This document shows positions 61,013 through 64,000 of a DNA stretch of 64,000 nt, piece after piece. The notes beneath the pieces are model-generated. The model did no database searches. It saw only the letters and a program-made list of their open reading frames with translations, and was not told where the DNA came from. The translations under genes and the position numbers were made by a program. The stretch is from positions 164,164-228,163 of the forward strand of contig NZ_LN908976.1 in the NCBI RefSeq assembly GCF_001486165.1, read 5' to 3'. Source of the stretch: Bittarella massiliensis (ex Durand et al. 2017). Its GTDB lineage: Bacteria > Bacillota > Clostridia > Oscillospirales > Ruminococcaceae. Within the stretch, counting starts at the first letter, position 1, and each line of letters opens with the position of its first letter.

Positions 61013-61725
61013 CGCGCCATCTCCTCCGGCAGAATAAAGGTGAAACCGGCCCGCTGCAGGGCGGGCAGCGCCAGCCGCAAGGCCTGGATGGTCCGACCCG
61101 GGGCGGTGTCGTCGGCGCTCTTGCCCATGCTGCGGTCGTGCAGGCAGATGATCGACGAGCTGCCCACCCGCCTCAGCAGCCGCTGGGCGGTGCGGCGGGG
61201 GGTGGCCCCCCGCTCCCAGTCCTGGGCCATGACGCTCCAGAGCACCGTCTCCAGCCCCCGGGCCCGGGCCTCGTAGAGGGTAAAGGGGTTGCAGTTGCCC
61301 CAGGGCGGCCGGTAGTAGCGCGGCTCTGTCCCCAGCTCCCGCAGGGCGGCGAGGGACTGCTCCAGGTCCGCCCCGGCAAAGGAGGGGCGGCGGAAGCGGG
61401 CGTTCTCGTGCCGGTAGGAGTGGATGCCCACCTCGTGCCCCTCGGCTGTCATCCGCCGGATGAGGTCCGGGCAGGCGGCGGCGTTCTCCCCCACCACAAA
61501 AAAGCAGGCGGGGATCCCCCATTCCCCCAGCAGGTCCAAAAGGGCCGGGGTGTAGCGGGGGTCGGGGCCGTCGTCAAAGGTGAGCAGCAGCTTGCCGGGG
61601 CGGCCGGTCTGCCGCCAGACCGAGCGGCTAAAGGCCTTGCAGGAGAGGCTGGGGGCCACAAAATAGGCGGCCGCGCAGGCTGCGCCGGCCGCCAGTACCG
61701 ATTGGGTGGTAGCGAGAGGGATCAC
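61009..61725 (-). CDS. Polysaccharide deacetylase (NodB domain)
   Basis: 238 residues from GTG 61725, whose codon overlaps the upstream stop (GTGA). Short N-terminal membrane or signal helix (VLAAGAACAAAYFVAP), then the NodB fold. Motif 1 is LLTFDDGPD, motif 2 HSYRHEN (His-x3-His), motif 3 RPPWGNC, motif 4 around LHDRSM. Metal-dependent removal of acetyl groups from an envelope polysaccharide, peptidoglycan or glycolipid. Middle gene of a three-gene overlapping operon. Confidence 0.92.
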   Translation of the reverse strand: MIPLATTQSVLAAGAACAAAYFVAPSLSCKAFSRSVWRQTGRPGKLLLTFDDGPDPRYTPALLDLLGEWGIPACFFVVGENAAACPDLIRRMTAEGHEVGIHSYRHENARFRRPSFAGADLEQSLAALRELGTEPRYYRPPWGNCNPFTLYEARARGLETVLWSVMAQDWERGATPRRTAQRLLRRVGSSSIICLHDRSMGKSADDTAPGRTIQALRLALPALQRAGFTFILPEEMAR

Positions 61726-62816
61726 GAGGCGCGCACCTCCAACCCGCTGCGCATCCCGGTGACGATTTTGAGGATGGCGTCGGAGTCGATGCCGGCCTTG
61801 AAGGTCTGCATGTTGGCGCGCAGCCGCTCCAGCTGGGTGTCGTTGTGGATGACCCGCTCGATCTCCTCCACGCACTCCTCCGGCCGGGTGGGGAGCACCA
61901 GGCCGATCTTCTGGTTCTCGATAAAGGCCGCGTTCTTGATCTCCTGCTGCAGATAGGGGCTGAACACCAAAATCGGCAGTTCGGAGAAGACGGTTTCAAA
62001 CAGGGTGATGCCGCCCGGCTTGGAGATGACCAGATCCGCCTCCTGCATGTAGCGGTAGACCTGATCGGTGTAGCCCACCACCTCGATGTTCTCGTACCTG
62101 CCGTGGATGCGCTGGTAGAGGTCCCGGTTCTTGCCGGTGATGATGGTGGTCTTGACGTCCTTGAGGCCGTTGAGGCCCTGGTAGAAGGACTTGGCGCGGG
62201 GGAGCATCCCCAGCCCGCCGCCCATGATGAGCAGGTGCTTGCCGTCCTTTGCCAGGGGGTGGACGTTGGCCTTGAACTGCTCCTGCACCGGGATGCCGCT
62301 GATGAAGACCTTGCCCGGGGCGATCCCCTTTTCGATCAGGTTTTGGCGCACCGCCTCGCAGGGCACCAGGTACATGGTGGTGCTGGGGTTGATCCACTCC
62401 CGGTGGGTGCTCACGTCGGTGATGCAGGTGATGAGGGGGATATTCTGGCCGTTTTTCAGGTTGTACTGGCTCACCAACTGGGAGCAAAACGGCAGGGTGG
62501 AGACGATCATGTCCGGTTTTGTCTCGGCGATGAGGGTCTTGAGCTTGGCCTGAAAGTACCGGCAGAAGGGCGGGTGGATGTCCCGCTTCCAATTCTCGGT
62601 GAACTTGTAGTACCAGTTGTAGAGTTTCCCGGCCCGGTTGACCAGCAGGGTGTAGCCCTGGTAGAGCCGGCTGCTGTAATTGGGGATGGTGTATTCAAAG
62701 ATGTCCCGCAGGGTGATGTTCACATCGCTGAAGGAACGCCGTATCTCATCGCCCAGTGTCTGGGCAGCAGAAAAATGGCCCTGCCCAAAGTGACCTGTTA
62801 AAATCAACACATTCAT
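61722..62816 (-). CDS. Processive diacylglycerol glucosyltransferase-like (UgtP/MGDG synthase family)
   Basis: 364 residues from ATG 62816. GT28 family: the N-terminal TGHFGQGHFSAAQTL loop is the MGDG-synthase signature, and the C-terminal sugar-nucleotide site is seen in IMGGGLGMLP and ADLVISKPGGITLFE. Transfers a sugar from UDP-sugar to diacylglycerol, giving glycolipids and lipoteichoic acid anchors on the inner membrane face. First gene of a lipid/envelope operon. Confidence 0.93.
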   Translation of the reverse strand: MNVLILTGHFGQGHFSAAQTLGDEIRRSFSDVNITLRDIFEYTIPNYSSRLYQGYTLLVNRAGKLYNWYYKFTENWKRDIHPPFCRYFQAKLKTLIAETKPDMIVSTLPFCSQLVSQYNLKNGQNIPLITCITDVSTHREWINPSTTMYLVPCEAVRQNLIEKGIAPGKVFISGIPVQEQFKANVHPLAKDGKHLLIMGGGLGMLPRAKSFYQGLNGLKDVKTTIITGKNRDLYQRIHGRYENIEVVGYTDQVYRYMQEADLVISKPGGITLFETVFSELPILVFSPYLQQEIKNAAFIENQKIGLVLPTRPEECVEEIERVIHNDTQLERLRANMQTFKAGIDSDAILKIVTGMRSGLEVRAS

Positions 62817-62987
62817 CTGTGATTCCCCCATGTTGTCCTGTGGTGTTCATTCCCGCACCATCACTATAGCCGATGGCGCCCATCAAACCGCTTAAACGGA
62901 GATGAAGAATTTGTTACGATTTTGGCTGCGGGTCCAACTGGGCACGCCGCCCCCGGCCCTGCGCCGACCGCTCATCTTTACGCGGTC

Positions 62988-63016
62988 ATTATACCGCACT
63001 TTACCAGATTGCACAA
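62988..63016 (-). promoter_or_regulatory. Promoter of the glycolipid operon
   Basis: On the minus strand TTGTGC (63016-63011), 17-base spacer, TATAAT (62993-62988). The leader to ATG 62816 is about 165 bases. Confidence 0.8.
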
Positions 63017-63058
63017 CTCCTCCAAGGTGTTTTTGGAGCAATGTGACAAGATTGTAAT

Positions 63059-63667
63059 TTATTCGCCCCTTTGCACCAGGGAGAGGACCCCTGCCCGATA
63101 GCGCAGCCGCCCCTCCTGCACCAGCTCTTTGATGGTGCGGTTGAGGCTGCGCACGCTGGTGCCCAACTGGGCGGCGACGATCTCCTTGTCCAGCCGCAGC
63201 ACCCCGCCGGGGGCCTCTGCCACCAGCAGCGCCAGCCGGTGGCGCAGGGGGGTGGTGATGTTGGTCACCGCCTTGTCGGAAAAGTCGTAGAGCTTGCGGG
63301 AGAGGCCGCCCACCACAAAGCGGGCAAAGCGCTCGTCCGCCTTCAGCCAGCGCAGAAAGGTCTCCCGGCTCATGGCGGCCACCCGGCACTCCCCCAGGGC
63401 GGCCACCTGGCCCATGGCGGGCAGGTCGTCCACCACCTCGGCCTCGCCCACCATGTCCCCCGCCCGGTAGATGCTCAGCACCATGGCGGCGCCGCTCTCC
63501 CCCACGGTGGAAACAGTGGCCGCCCCCTCTAATAGGAGGTAGACCCGGCCCCCCCGCTGCCCCATCTCCACCAGGTGGGCCCCGTGGGGAAAGGTGCGCC
63601 GCTCAATGCCGGCGGCCACCTCGGGCGGGCAGGTGGACAACAGCTCTTGTGCACTCGCGCGGCCCAT
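63059..63667 (-). CDS. Crp/Fnr-family regulator
   Basis: 202 residues from ATG 63667. A cyclic-nucleotide-binding-like beta barrel (FPHGAHLVEMGQRGGRVYLLLEGAATVS, IYRAGDMVGEAEVVDDLPAMGQVAALGECRVAAMS) precedes a long dimer helix. A C-terminal helix-turn-helix follows (LRLDKEIVAAQLGTSVRSLNRTIKELVQEG). No N-terminal Cys cluster as in Fnr. Effector unknown. Monocistronic. Confidence 0.92.
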   Translation of the reverse strand: MGRASAQELLSTCPPEVAAGIERRTFPHGAHLVEMGQRGGRVYLLLEGAATVSTVGESGAAMVLSIYRAGDMVGEAEVVDDLPAMGQVAALGECRVAAMSRETFLRWLKADERFARFVVGGLSRKLYDFSDKAVTNITTPLRHRLALLVAEAPGGVLRLDKEIVAAQLGTSVRSLNRTIKELVQEGRLRYRAGVLSLVQRGE

Positions 63668-63738
63668 CTCCCCACCCCCTTTACAGCGGCGCGGGAGCCG
63701 TCCCGCGCTGCCCGTTCTGTCAACTTTCAATTGCTTTT

Positions 63739-63747
63739 ATTATACCA
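63739..63747 (-). promoter_or_regulatory. Extended -10 promoter of the Crp/Fnr gene
   Basis: TGGTATAAT on the minus strand, 72 bases before the start codon. Confidence 0.65.
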
Positions 63748-63750
63748 CAT

Positions 63751-63855
63751 CCCCCCAAGGGGGACAAACGCAAAAAGAGGGACGCCCGTCCTTTCGCCCC
63801 CTCTTTGACCTCTGGTATACTAGAGTCGATCAAGGGCCCCGGCCGCCCTCCGCCT
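63751..63855. repeat. Promoter-region repeat, second copy in the chimeric insert
   Basis: Bases 63751-63822 are nearly identical to 56395-56466; the remainder diverges. The unit contains CCCCCCAAGGGGG, a hairpin (AAAGAGGG...CCCTCTTT) and TGGTATACTAG. Confidence 0.75.
63813..63821 (+). promoter_or_regulatory. Extended -10 promoter of the gene at 63892
   Basis: TGGTATACT, 71 bases before the start codon. No clear -35. Confidence 0.55.
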
Positions 63856-63891
63856 TTGCCGGGGCCACCACAGAGAAAAGGAGTGTTTGCT

Positions 63892-64000
63892 GTGTCACCC
63901 ATTCTCGTAGACATGGACCGGGCGGGCGCCGCCGGTCTGGCGGCCCTGCTGCAGAGCGGCCACCCCGTCTGCGCAGTCGTCGCCTCTTACGGGCGCGGCG
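63892..64000 (+). CDS. Start of an unknown gene (partial)
   Basis: 36 codons from GTG 63892 behind AAAAGGAG, running off the right edge: MSPILVDMDRAGAAGL and AALLQSGHPVCAVVASYGRG. A PILVDMD start could belong to a HAD-like or Rossmann protein, but there is too little to assign it. Confidence 0.6.
   Translation, partial: MSPILVDMDRAGAAGLAALLQSGHPVCAVVASYGRG

Overview
This 64 kb window is chromosomal DNA from a high-GC, Gram-positive-type anaerobe, most likely a gut Clostridia lineage of the Oscillospirales type. The grounds are a cysS T-box, an ECF transporter block next to truA, DUF5711 and DUF1385 proteins, a WalK/PhoR-like two-component system beside a lipoprotein, a UgtP-type glycolipid synthase and mostly AGGAGG ribosome binding sites. 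I cannot name a species from sequence alone. Many promoters carry an extended -10 of the form TGNTATACT.

Layout. 1-3400: MarR repressor plus a heterodimeric ABC exporter, running off the left edge. 3709-8572: a double-SIS sugar isomerase-like protein, a large secreted beta-repeat surface protein behind a structured 5' leader, and an MmcQ-like protein. 9025-16368: small membrane ORF, acyl-CoA thioesterase with a duplicated tail, WYL regulator, FabH, amidohydrolase, M20 peptidase, TetR regulator. 16674-19601 is an accessory island: RHH/membrane-protein pair, two paralogous XRE repressors with shared operators, a degenerate type I-C CRISPR relic without cas genes, and three small genes. 19946-24618: redox cluster (three flavodoxins, one exported, an aldo/keto reductase, a lipoprotein) divergent from a LysR regulator. 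25043-27939: four tRNAs (Gly, Arg, His, Gln) and a ClpC-like ATPase. 28131-33401: ecfA1-ecfA2-ecfT-truA-DUF5711-cvpA operon. 34017-38589: methyltransferase, glmM and ruvC-ruvA-ruvB. 38950-41700: tRNA-Val, a NUDIX gene with a three-copy tail repeat, asparaginase. 41789-48423: T-box/cysS, VanY-type carboxypeptidase, then recA-recX-rimO-pgsA. 48698-54266: lipoprotein, response regulator, sensor kinase, DUF1385 protein and prmC. 54476-58677: tldD, tldE and an HtrA-type protease. 59085-62816: XRE membrane regulator and a glycolipid synthase/deacetylase/flippase-like operon. 63059-64000: Crp/Fnr regulator and the start of an unknown gene.

Two places are almost certainly not native sequence. tldE (56284-56536) and the XRE gene (about 59398-59525) are interrupted by short chimeric inserts bounded by Tn5 mosaic ends, the adapter sequence of transposase-based sequencing libraries. 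They should be read as assembly or library artefacts, not as mobile elements.

The most interesting native signals are the structured leader at 5061-5206, the three ACTA-N8-TAGT operators around the XRE pair, the CRISPR relic, the 138-bp tandem repeats at 33615-34016 whose hairpin survives while its sequence changes, and repeated duplication of gene 3' ends.
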